Below, piece after piece: positions 7,303 through 14,943 of a DNA stretch of 64,000 nucleotides (within the stretch, counting starts at the first letter, position 1; every line of letters starts with the position of its first letter). Made by a program: the position numbers and the translations under genes. The stretch lies in NCBI RefSeq assembly GCF_046237015.1, contig NZ_JBJYIN010000017.1, positions 1-64,000 of the forward strand, read 5' to 3'. The notes beneath the pieces were generated by a model that was given only the letters and a program-made list of their open reading frames with translations, ran no database searches and was not told where the DNA came from. Source of the stretch: JBJYIN01 sp046237015. GTDB taxonomy: Bacteria > Pseudomonadota > Gammaproteobacteria > Enterobacterales > Enterobacteriaceae.

Positions 7303-7632
7303 TCAATCATATAACCATTCCCCTGCTTTAGCTGACTCAATAATCATGCTGACAGTGAGAGGGGTTAACGCTTTCGATTGTGGTTTTTTTTGCCAGATTG
7401 GATATTCATATTCAAAATAGTTTTTCCCCTCAAAATTTGAATAATTAATATTAAAATGTCCGAATACATCGAGAAGGAAATCGTGAGCATCTTCTGGCAG
7501 AAACTGATAATCATCCTGCAATGTCCAGTCTTTATTGACTTGTCTGATACCGGATTTAATCCAGTGTTCCCTAATAGGGTAATGCTCCATGAGATATTGA
7601 ATCACCTCATTTTCTATATCTCTTTCGCTCAT
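7303..7632 (-). CDS. DUF1493 family protein
   Basis: A 109-residue protein with the DUF1493 pattern: LQDDYQFLPEDAHDFLLDVFGHFNINYSNFEGKNYF, an acyl-carrier-protein-like fold in which a DAxDFL motif takes the place of the carrier region, and the C-terminal LTVSMIIESAKAGEW. No phosphopantetheine serine (DSL) is present. The family has no established role; members are common in enterobacteria, often next to integrated elements. No operon partner; the upstream gap to 7808 shows nothing but an AT-rich promoter-like stretch. Confidence 0.75.
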   Translation of the reverse strand: MSERDIENEVIQYLMEHYPIREHWIKSGIRQVNKDWTLQDDYQFLPEDAHDFLLDVFGHFNINYSNFEGKNYFEYEYPIWQKKPQSKALTPLTVSMIIESAKAGEWLYD

Positions 7633-7807
7633 CCGTAATACGCCTATTTAATGTGGTTTTCCAACCAGGCTATCAAGTTATAGAGCCGACGAGTATTCCT
7701 TTGTCACCAACAATCACTATCACTTTCCGGCTTTACTCACTTAAGTACACCAACAAAGTCTGAATTTATACTTAAAAAAATGAATATCGTCATGTTACGT
7801 GAAATAT

Positions 7808-8713
7808 TCAGATTTTCCCGGCTCTATAGGTCGCCACCCGTTCATGCGGTACTGGAGGAGTGAACTCGCCCGCGGTGACTCGGAACGGCAACTTGTTACC
7901 GGGTGGAGTAGAAACACAAGCGACAAAGGTCGATAACGCGCATGGCAACGAAACGGCACGGTTGAAGTCAAGCTCAGTAAGGTTTTCAAGTTCAGCATCG
8001 GCAAAGCGAATCACTCTGCCACCACCATAGCTTTCTTTGCCATTGGTCAGATCGCCAAAGTGAACACGACGATCGTCGATAAAATAGCCAGTACCTGCGC
8101 TTCCGGCTCGGTGTCCGCTCACCTCGAGGCTAAATGACCGCCCGTCAATCAAAACATCAAGCGTACCGATGGTAAAGCCTGTTTCATAGATACCGTCTTC
8201 AACGGTAGGCGCATCATGTGCAACAACTTCGGCTGGCGTAAAGGTTGCAGGTACAATCCACCGATCGCTAAGCGGAAAAGTTTCAATGTCATCGAAACGT
8301 TTACGTGCCGCTTCCTGTGGATCTCTGACACGCACAGCGTAAATTGCTTCACCGTCCACATTCAGGCGCGTGATCGTTTCCACTTCCAACGCTTGATAAA
8401 AAATAGTCACACCGGATCCGGTACCGGAATTCTTGTTATGTCCATGTGGAATATGGGTTGGTATTGTCACCGCAACACCATCAACCGTGACAACATGCCT
8501 CTTCTCCACCGCATCACGATCGGGGTAATAGTATATCTCTCCCTCTTTAAGCAGCCACTGACCTGGAACGCGTGCAGCCGTGAAGAATACCCCTTCAGTC
8601 AGCCAGTCCTGACTAATGACCGACAAAAAACCATAAGGACGATTTAACGTCGCTATTCGATTATCATGCCAGCGTTGCCACTCGGCCACATAGTGTGCTG
8701 TCAGCGTCATCAT
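7808..8713 (-). CDS. DUF1684 domain protein
   Basis: A 301-residue cytoplasmic protein (no signal peptide). The C-terminal half carries the DUF1684 signature: FGDLTNGKESYGGGRVIRF followed by LDFNRAVSLPCALS and the CVSTPPGNKLPFRVTAGE ending. The function of the family is not known to me. The ATG at 8713 follows AGGGGAAT closely and was preferred to an upstream TTG at 8731. It lies 23 bases downstream of the carboxymuconolactone-decarboxylase-like gene on the same strand, so the two are probably co-transcribed. Both are divergent from the ABC transporter operon at 9608, suggesting a possible metabolic link, which is inference. Confidence 0.8.
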   Translation of the reverse strand: MMTLTAHYVAEWQRWHDNRIATLNRPYGFLSVISQDWLTEGVFFTAARVPGQWLLKEGEIYYYPDRDAVEKRHVVTVDGVAVTIPTHIPHGHNKNSGTGSGVTIFYQALEVETITRLNVDGEAIYAVRVRDPQEAARKRFDDIETFPLSDRWIVPATFTPAEVVAHDAPTVEDGIYETGFTIGTLDVLIDGRSFSLEVSGHRAGSAGTGYFIDDRRVHFGDLTNGKESYGGGRVIRFADAELENLTELDFNRAVSLPCALSTFVACVSTPPGNKLPFRVTAGEFTPPVPHERVATYRAGKI

Positions 8714-8736
8714 TATTCCCCTGCACTTCAAGCGCG

Positions 8737-9270
8737 TTATTCCTGCGGACGGCGATAACCTTCCAGATAGTCATCCAATTCCACATTCAGAAGATTGTTG
8801 AATAGGTTATTAGCGACCATCAGCCCACCAAACGCGACCAATGCCACTAATGTCTCGTCGTCATAACGTGCTTGTAATGCCTGCCAAACATCAGGATCAA
8901 TACCGTGCCCCTGATTAATAAACGTGTTACCCAGCGAGATCAGTAAAGCATCCAGCTCATTAGGCTGATAGTCCGCAGGTGAAATACCCGCATCGATGAG
9001 AATACGACGGAAAAAAGTCGAGCAAATCAGGCAATCGGTGCCTTCCGAGATCGAATGACAAAAGATCCAAATAGCCCGCTCTCCGAAGATAGGGATCAGG
9101 ATGTCACGCAAGTTATACCACTCAATGTAGGCATTGAACGCCGGAACCGAGCGTAACAGCGTGGCCTGCATGTTGGTCACGCGACCATCACGGGCAATTT
9201 TGCTGTAGTAGGCCGATTTTTGCCCCGGAGTGAGTTCCTCATATTTTAAATGTGTCACCAGACTACTCAT
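8737..9270 (-). CDS. Carboxymuconolactone decarboxylase-like (AhpD-fold) protein
   Basis: A 177-residue protein with an AhpD/CMD-like helical core: FCHSISEGTDCLICSTFFRRILIDAG (about residues 70-95), in which a CLIC motif follows a conserved His/Glu region as in peroxidatic AhpD-like proteins. Later ELDALLISLGNTFINQG and DDETLVALVAFGGLMVANN fit the second helical half. Such proteins act as peroxidases, decarboxylases or unknown oxidoreductases. Substrate is not deducible. It is the first gene of a two-gene unit with the DUF1684 gene and is transcribed away from the importer genes. Confidence in the superfamily is moderate to good. Confidence 0.7.
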   Translation of the reverse strand: MSSLVTHLKYEELTPGQKSAYYSKIARDGRVTNMQATLLRSVPAFNAYIEWYNLRDILIPIFGERAIWIFCHSISEGTDCLICSTFFRRILIDAGISPADYQPNELDALLISLGNTFINQGHGIDPDVWQALQARYDDETLVALVAFGGLMVANNLFNNLLNVELDDYLEGYRRPQE

Positions 9271-9607
9271 CTTTTCCCCTTTGTTTGATAGAACAGCAAC
9301 TGTAGCAATGAAATAAATGTCAGCTTTCGCTTTAACACGATTTGTTTTTTTATGATGAGCAAATGAGATATAGCCGTCAAAGCAAAAAATAAGATATCAA
9401 TATCGATTAATTGAATTTAAATAAAATGCCATTTGAAATTATTGTTCTCTTCTATTTTGCCGTATTCATTAGAAATACCGATGTTGAATAAAATTATTAT
9501 GGCTATTATTTACCAGGGGCATGACCACATACTGTTTTCAGGGACACTGGCGTCGGCTAGCGTCCTTGTGTATTCCTATTCAGACACAGACCAGAGGCGA
9601 CAACGCC
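9271..9607. promoter_or_regulatory. Divergent promoter region
   Basis: An AT-rich 337-base gap between the leftward CMD-like gene and the rightward permease operon. It must hold both promoters. I see no clear operator palindrome. A short frame starting at 9433 overlaps the permease start and is not convincing as a gene. Confidence 0.4.
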
Positions 9608-10297
9608 ATGGATTATGAATGGGATTTCCACACCGTACTTCGCCACTGGCCAGATTTATTAGCTGGCGGTGTTAATACGCTGAAACTGGTAGCATCGGCA
9701 TTATTATTAGCCGTACCGATTGGCCTGTTATTCGGCATTATTCGTCAGCAAAAAATCCCGTTATTACGTTATATTGTCGTTGCCTATATCGAGTTTTTTC
9801 GCTCTACCGTCGCGTTAGTATTAATCTATTGGTGTTATTACGCGCTTCCAGTGCTGTTGAATATCACGCTGGATACGTTTATCGCTGTCACACTGGCGTT
9901 AGGGCTACAGGCCTCTGCTTTTATGGCAGAACTGGTGCGCGGTAGCATGAATGCCATTGGTGCTGGGCAGTGGCAAGCGGCGTCTGCGTTGGGCCTGAGT
10001 CGCTACCAGACCCTGCGCCATATCATCCTGCCGCAGACGTTACGGTTGCTGGTGCCGGTATTCTTTCTGCTGGTGATCGATATCATAAAAAATACCGCGC
10101 TGGCAGGTGTCGTAACCTATGGCGAATTATTTTATCGCGCCGTGAATATTGCCTCCAATACCTATCGTTCGCTCGAGACCTTTACCCTGCTCGGCCTCAT
10201 CTATTTTGTGGTGATTTTTGCTGCCAGCCATCTGGCGGACTACTACGAGCGCCGTTTATCCCTCCACCGGCTACGTCCGGCATCACAAGGACGTTAA
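9608..10297 (+). CDS. Polar amino-acid-type ABC transporter permease 1
   Basis: A 229-residue inner-membrane permease of the HisM/GlnP family. It has about five hydrophobic segments and the EAA-type loop QWQAASALGLSRYQTLRHIILPQTLRLL (about residues 120-147), where the ATPase docks. EFFRSTVALVLIYW and IDIIKNTALAGVVTYGELF are also family hallmarks. The ATG at 9608 was chosen over an in-frame start at 9521 because it gives the normal N-terminus (MDYEWDFHTVL). It lies 2 bases from the second permease and is followed by a binding protein and an FAD oxidoreductase, so the substrate is probably an amino acid or amine. No ATP-binding subunit lies in this cluster. Confidence 0.92.
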   Translation: MDYEWDFHTVLRHWPDLLAGGVNTLKLVASALLLAVPIGLLFGIIRQQKIPLLRYIVVAYIEFFRSTVALVLIYWCYYALPVLLNITLDTFIAVTLALGLQASAFMAELVRGSMNAIGAGQWQAASALGLSRYQTLRHIILPQTLRLLVPVFFLLVIDIIKNTALAGVVTYGELFYRAVNIASNTYRSLETFTLLGLIYFVVIFAASHLADYYERRLSLHRLRPASQGR

Positions 10298-10299
10298 CG

Positions 10300-10986
10300 A
10301 TGTCTGTCGCCTATCAGTGGGATTTTAGCTTTCTCTGGCAATACCGTGGCTTATTGCTCAGCGCAATGAAAATAACCGCGCTGCTGTGGTTAATTTCACT
10401 GTCAGCAGGTATGTCGGTGGGTCTGCTAATTGCAGCAGCCCGGTTATCCCCTAATCGACTGTTACGTTGGGGCGGTCGACTGTTTACCGAATGCTTTCGC
10501 AACGTGCCGGGGATCGTGCTGATCTTCTGGTTTTTTTATGCCATTCCCGTACTGACAGGACTACAAGCCTCTGTCTGGCTCTCGTCGATCGTCGCCCTCT
10601 CACTCTATGCCGCCGCTTATTGCAGCGAAATTTACCGCAGCGGCATTCTCGCGCTGCCACAAGGACAATGGCACGCAGCCAGTGCGTTAGGCATGTCACT
10701 CTGGCAACAGTTTTGGCTGGTCATTCTGCCGCAGGCCGTGCGCCATATGATCCCAGCATTCGCTAATCGGGCAATTGAGTTGGTCAAAAATACCACCCTG
10801 GCATCGGCGTTGGCCGTAGGCGAGTTGCTCTACACCACAAAATTGGTCGCGCAAGAACAATTTCGCCCACTCGAAGCTTATACCGCCGTCGCGTTGATGT
10901 TCACCTTGCTGATCCTGCCATGCAGTTTGCTGGCGTTACATCTGGAACGGCGCGTACGACAGGAGCATCCCCGTTCAACATCCTAA
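10300..10986 (+). CDS. Polar amino-acid-type ABC transporter permease 2
   Basis: A 228-residue partner of the preceding permease, with the same fold: FTECFRNVPGIVLIFWFFYAIPV, the ATPase-coupling loop GQWHAASALGMSLWQQFWLVILPQ, and IELVKNTTLASALAVGELL. The two permeases probably form the heterodimeric channel. The ATG is at 10300, 2 bases after the first permease's stop. The gene is followed 63 bases later by the substrate-binding protein. Intact by length. Confidence 0.92.
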   Translation: MSVAYQWDFSFLWQYRGLLLSAMKITALLWLISLSAGMSVGLLIAAARLSPNRLLRWGGRLFTECFRNVPGIVLIFWFFYAIPVLTGLQASVWLSSIVALSLYAAAYCSEIYRSGILALPQGQWHAASALGMSLWQQFWLVILPQAVRHMIPAFANRAIELVKNTTLASALAVGELLYTTKLVAQEQFRPLEAYTAVALMFTLLILPCSLLALHLERRVRQEHPRSTS

Positions 10987-11049
10987 ATACGGCCTATGGC
11001 CAATAACCACAATACACGTTAACTCACCCTGTAATGGAGTAATTCTCTG

Positions 11050-11919
11050 ATGAAAAACACACGCAAATGGCTGGCATTAGCACTGGGTCTATCCCTGTTT
11101 TCCGGCACAACAGCCGCTGTACAAGCAGATACCGGCCCCGCCTCTACCTGGGAACGCGTTCAGCAGACTAAGGTTCTACGACTGGCTGGCACCAACTCTG
11201 AGCTTTGGGCCTATAAAGACAACACCAACAGCGATGCGCCGGGGGCAGTTAAAGTCGGCGACACCACCTGGCGTGGTTTAGCGCCCGTTATCGCTCAGGC
11301 GTTAGCTGAATCACTTGGTGCCAAACTTGAAATTGTCGAAACCACCTGGGGGAACGCGGTACCAAGCCTGCAATCCGGTCAATTTGACCTGATATTTGGT
11401 CTGGATGGCACACCCGCTCGCGCCGCCGCCGTAGACTTTATTCCACAACCGTTGTTCTGGACCGGTACTGCACTCGCTGCTCGCGAATCGGTGGATATCA
11501 GCAGTTGGGAAGCCGTGAATAATGCTAAGGTGAAAATTGCCGTGCCAGCAGGAACCTCGCAGGAAACCGAAATTGCCAAGCGAGCGCCCAACGCCCAGTT
11601 GAGCAAGTTTCAAGATTTTAACGATATGATTGCCGCTTACCAGAGTGGACGTGTCGATGCGCTATCTGCATCGCTCACTACCGTCACCATTATCAGTGCT
11701 CGCTTGCCAAACAGTAAAGTGGGTATCCCTACGCCAGGTGCTCTGTTCCCAACCGTCGGTGCTGTACGTAAAGAAACCGATCCGCGCTGGAGCAATTTCC
11801 TGCAAACCTCGCTGCAATACTATGTAAATAACGGCTTGATCCAGAAAGCGCTGGATGATGCCTACCGTTTCCGTGGCGTGGATGTCAGTAAAGTGCCGCC
11901 AGCTGTGCTGCGTCGCTAA
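11050..11919 (+). CDS. Periplasmic amino-acid-type substrate-binding protein
   Basis: A 289-residue SBP_bac_3-type protein. A Sec signal peptide (about residues 1-26, cleaved near VQA/DTG) is followed by the bilobed domain (LRLAGTNSELWAYKDN..., WRGLAPVIAQALAESLGAKLEIVETTWGNAVPSLQSGQFDLIFGLDGTPARAAAVDFI). The D-x-x-x-G-type ligand motif region (QFDLIFGLDGTPARA) is conserved. It would deliver substrate to the two permeases upstream in the same operon. The FAD oxidoreductase 17 bases downstream suggests an amine or amino acid ligand that is oxidised after uptake; this is inference. Confidence 0.9.
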   Translation: MKNTRKWLALALGLSLFSGTTAAVQADTGPASTWERVQQTKVLRLAGTNSELWAYKDNTNSDAPGAVKVGDTTWRGLAPVIAQALAESLGAKLEIVETTWGNAVPSLQSGQFDLIFGLDGTPARAAAVDFIPQPLFWTGTALAARESVDISSWEAVNNAKVKIAVPAGTSQETEIAKRAPNAQLSKFQDFNDMIAAYQSGRVDALSASLTTVTIISARLPNSKVGIPTPGALFPTVGAVRKETDPRWSNFLQTSLQYYVNNGLIQKALDDAYRFRGVDVSKVPPAVLRR

Positions 11920-11936
11920 CCGTAGGAGAAGCAATC

Positions 11937-13271
11937 ATGGGATGGCAACCGTTGGATGACACCAACATACCGTTTATTTCCTACTGGCACGAATCCTCGC
12001 CGCCGTTACAGACGATCCCAGTACTTGAGGGGAACATAAGTACTGATGTGGTAGTGATTGGAGCCGGATATACCGGGCTTTCTGCCGCGCTGCATCTAGC
12101 GGAAAAAGGGATCAATGTGGTGGTACTGGACGCCAACGAACCCGGTTGGGGCGCATCTGGCCGTAATAACGGTCAGGTAGTGGCCGCCTTAAAACATGAA
12201 CCACATGAGATAGAACAGCAATTTGGCCAAGAGCGAGCCAGCCGCCTGATTCAGGCAATTGGCGATGCTCCACAGTTGGTGTTCGACCTCATTGAAAAAT
12301 ATCAGATGCAAGTACCGGGCAATCGACATGGTATCCTCACCGCTGCGCACTCATTGCCTAAGCTCGATACATTGAAGCGCCGCAATGATGTCTGGGCCAA
12401 ACGCGGTGTGGAATTACAATGGCTCGATCACCAGCAGCTCGCTGAGCGCGTTGGCAGTGACTACTATTTTGGCGGCACTTTCGATCCACGCGGCGGAGCC
12501 ATCAACCCGCTGGCCTATTCACGCGAGCTAGCACATGCACTCTTAAAGAACCAAGGTCGCATTTATAAACATGCCCACGTTACCCAAATACGTAAAGAGG
12601 GGGATCGTTGGTTGGCAGCATCAGATAGCGGTAGTGTGCGGGCGGAACGCGTCATCATCGCGACCAATGGTTATACAGATAACCTGTGGCCAGGGTTAAA
12701 GCGTACCGTGCTACCCGCGCGTACACCACAGTTGGTCAGCGAGCCGTTACCCGAAGAGGTTTGGCGCCGCATCCTGCCCGGCGGAGAAACCCTGTCAGAT
12801 ACCAAAGCGCGTATTCTTGGCATACGCATTCATCCTGATGGACGCATTCACTTTGGTGGAGGAGGCGCTAGCCCAGGGGCCGATCGCGAAGAGCCTTATG
12901 CCAATATCCGGCGTCAGAGCAAAACCATTTTCCCTTTTCTCAACAAAGTGCGCTGGGCCTACCGTTGGAGTGGCTTTGTCGCTCTCACGCCAGACCGGTA
13001 TCCACGGCTATTCGAACTGGCGCCAGGTGTGACATCCGTCCTCGGTTACAGCGGCAGAGGGCTGGGCACAGGGATACTGATGGGAAAAGAACTGGCAGCA
13101 TGGGCGGCTGGAGAACGCGGCATTGATGAACTGGCGTTACCTCTGTCTCACTATCGAGAATTGCCCTACTATCCACTGAAAAATCTGGCTATCGATCTGG
13201 CTCTGGGCTATTACGCCTGGCAAGACAAAAAATCGTTAGCACAACATCCTCGCCATCAGAAACAAAAATAA
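11937..13271 (+). CDS. FAD-dependent amine/amino-acid oxidoreductase (DAO family, PuuB-like)
   Basis: A 444-residue DAO-family flavoprotein. The FAD-binding Rossmann motif is VVVIGAGYTGLSAALHLAEKG at about residues 35-55, with ASGRNNGQV just after, as in PuuB/YgaF-type oxidases. The C-terminal FAD-binding part is VTSVLGYSGRGLGTGILMGKELAAW. It resembles gamma-glutamylputrescine oxidoreductase most, but substrate specificity cannot be read. It is the last gene of the importer operon, so it probably oxidises the imported compound. A small hairpin (13282-13301) after the stop could end the transcript. Confidence 0.87.
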   Translation: MGWQPLDDTNIPFISYWHESSPPLQTIPVLEGNISTDVVVIGAGYTGLSAALHLAEKGINVVVLDANEPGWGASGRNNGQVVAALKHEPHEIEQQFGQERASRLIQAIGDAPQLVFDLIEKYQMQVPGNRHGILTAAHSLPKLDTLKRRNDVWAKRGVELQWLDHQQLAERVGSDYYFGGTFDPRGGAINPLAYSRELAHALLKNQGRIYKHAHVTQIRKEGDRWLAASDSGSVRAERVIIATNGYTDNLWPGLKRTVLPARTPQLVSEPLPEEVWRRILPGGETLSDTKARILGIRIHPDGRIHFGGGGASPGADREEPYANIRRQSKTIFPFLNKVRWAYRWSGFVALTPDRYPRLFELAPGVTSVLGYSGRGLGTGILMGKELAAWAAGERGIDELALPLSHYRELPYYPLKNLAIDLALGYYAWQDKKSLAQHPRHQKQK

Positions 13272-13336
13272 TCCCTCTTATGCAGCAGCATCGTCTGCTG
13301 CGTCCCTTTGTTACTATCACGCGTTGGAAAACAGCG

Positions 13337-13466
13337 ATATCCCCGTCATACTTCAAGCTGCTTGTGCGTTGGCTGCCCTTACTCACCCCAGTCACTTACC
13401 TATGTAAGCTCCTGGGGATTCGTGCGGTTGCCGCCTTCACGCAACTTGAATTATTTTGGGTATATA
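13337..13466 (-). repeat. Structured intergenic repeat, copy A (130 bp)
   Basis: Reverse-oriented copy of a family with ends like TATACCCAAAATAATTCAAG and CTTGAAGTATGACGGGTATA. It contains the stem-loop CTTAC-ATAG-GTAAG enclosed by CCCCAG/CTGGGG. It fills the gap between the FAD oxidoreductase and the LysE-type gene. No coding capacity. Confidence 0.85.
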
Positions 13467-13540
13467 TGTGAATATATACTGTTTTATGCTCTCAAAACCC
13501 GCCATTGCCACCATCGAAGCAGTCACTAGCAGGAGAAATC

Positions 13541-14167
13541 ATGAGCTTACACCTTTGGCTCGCCTATACCGGGATCATTGTTGCCCTTATCGCCATTCCC
13601 GGCCCGTCAGCCCTAATCAGCATGTCGCACGGTTTACGTTATGGCGCTTCACGCGCAACAGCGACGGTACTCGGCGGCGTTACAGGTGCCATGACATTAA
13701 TGACCTGCTCAGCGTTAGGCCTTGGCGCAATACTTGCGACATCTACCACCGCTTTTATCGTGCTGAAAATTGTTGGGGCCGCCTATCTAATTTGGTTGGG
13801 GATCGCGTCATGGAGCTCAACCGATATGGGCACGACCGAGCACACTCAGCCAGAGAGTATTATCCCCGGCTGGTTTTCTCTGTATCGCAAAGGTTTTCTG
13901 GTTGGGATCAGCAATCCCAAAGATCTGCTGTTTTTTGCCGCGCTATTTCCGAACTTTATTGATACCAACGCCCCTCATGCTTTGCAATTTATCATTCTGG
14001 CTGCAACCTGGGTCATGCTGGACTTCAGCATCATGTTTATCTATGCCTGTACTGGACGCCGGTTGTCGTCCGTGTTCTCCAACCCACGTCGGATAAAACT
14101 GTTTAACCGCTCGACCGGCGGTATCTTTATACTGGCAGGGACAACATTGGCCGTTTCTACCCGATAA
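13541..14167 (+). CDS. LysE/RhtB-family exporter
   Basis: A 208-residue inner-membrane protein of the LysE family of amino-acid exporters. It starts LWLAYTGIIVALIAIPGPSALISMSHGLRYG, with the typical PGP motif in the first membrane helix, and continues with about six hydrophobic segments; GISNPKDLLFFAALFPNFI (about residues 120-140) is the usual second signature. A well-placed AGGAGA precedes the ATG at 13541, so upstream in-frame starts were rejected. It may export an amino acid or metabolite; the substrate is unknown. It is a single gene preceded by the intergenic repeat. Confidence 0.88.
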   Translation: MSLHLWLAYTGIIVALIAIPGPSALISMSHGLRYGASRATATVLGGVTGAMTLMTCSALGLGAILATSTTAFIVLKIVGAAYLIWLGIASWSSTDMGTTEHTQPESIIPGWFSLYRKGFLVGISNPKDLLFFAALFPNFIDTNAPHALQFIILAATWVMLDFSIMFIYACTGRRLSSVFSNPRRIKLFNRSTGGIFILAGTTLAVSTR

Positions 14168-14242
14168 CCGCTGGCGTAGCGCACTATGTCCGTGGCATCG
14201 CTGTGTGGTTATTGGCTGGACTGGAAATCGCTACGTCGCGAC

Positions 14243-14545
14243 TCATTCCCCCTCCTTGAGGGAAAGTTCAGGAAAATGCTCGCGCAGCGTTTTCGCTATG
14301 GCGGGACGGTCATAGCCTAAGTGTTGCAGGATCATCGCAAGTTGCCGGGCGGAAATGTCATTCAGATATACCGTCCGCAGCACACCGGCAACCAATCCAG
14401 GCGTGATGAGAGAAATTTGCGAAATATCGCGACTATTCCCACCAAAGAGTTGAAGGATATGCTCGACAGCCTGCTCTGGGGTCATCCCCTGTTCCTGTAG
14501 CGAAGTCAATACAGCCACAAGCTTATCTTTCAAGACATCTACCAT
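14243..14545 (-). CDS. Hypothetical 100-residue protein
   Basis: I do not recognise this protein. It is soluble and largely helical. Residues 1-35 (MVDVLKDKLVAVLTSLQEQGMTPEQAVEHILQLFG) and 55-95 (YLNDISARQLAMILQHLGYDRPAIAKTLREHFPEL) look like two related helical hairpins, the second resembling a helix-turn-helix. It is monocistronic and convergent with the LysE-type gene. The upstream gap to nifJ holds its promoter. Confidence 0.6.
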   Translation of the reverse strand: MVDVLKDKLVAVLTSLQEQGMTPEQAVEHILQLFGGNSRDISQISLITPGLVAGVLRTVYLNDISARQLAMILQHLGYDRPAIAKTLREHFPELSLKEGE

Positions 14546-14943
14546 CGTGATATTTCCCTGATTAACGCGAACCGCTCCGCCGTTCTCGTTAATACACCGT
14601 TTGCAAGATCTGGGCTCCCTCCTCAGCCCGAAGACACCACAATGTCACACGACGGCGGCAACAAATAAAGCATATATAATAAAAGTGCAATATCAGGGTC
14701 ATTTTTAGCGTTATACATGTGCATCGTTGATGCCTTTCACTCAATCACCACACGCTATCTTTATGCGAATAAATACGTTTACGTGGGTAAATAAGTTTAC
14801 TAGCATCGTCCCAAACACCGCTGACGGTGGAAAAATAAAACAAGACTCAACTCAATCTGTGTCCATTCACCAACTTTATAGCTGAAATGCGATAATCCGC
14901 GAAAAATATCGTCATTTCGTTTAGTGAGCAAAAAGGCCAAGTC
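14546..14943. promoter_or_regulatory. Promoter region of nifJ and the 100-residue gene
   Basis: A 398-base gap. It holds an inverted repeat GGGCT...AGCCC near 14612-14630 and AT-rich stretches (about 14665-14690 and 14755-14800) that could hold promoters. I see no convincing FNR, NifA or sigma-54 site, so the regulation of nifJ cannot be read. Confidence 0.35.

Noticed and set aside
9433..9618. Short frame before the permease operon
   Set aside because: It overlaps the permease start in another frame with no ribosome binding site or conserved pattern.
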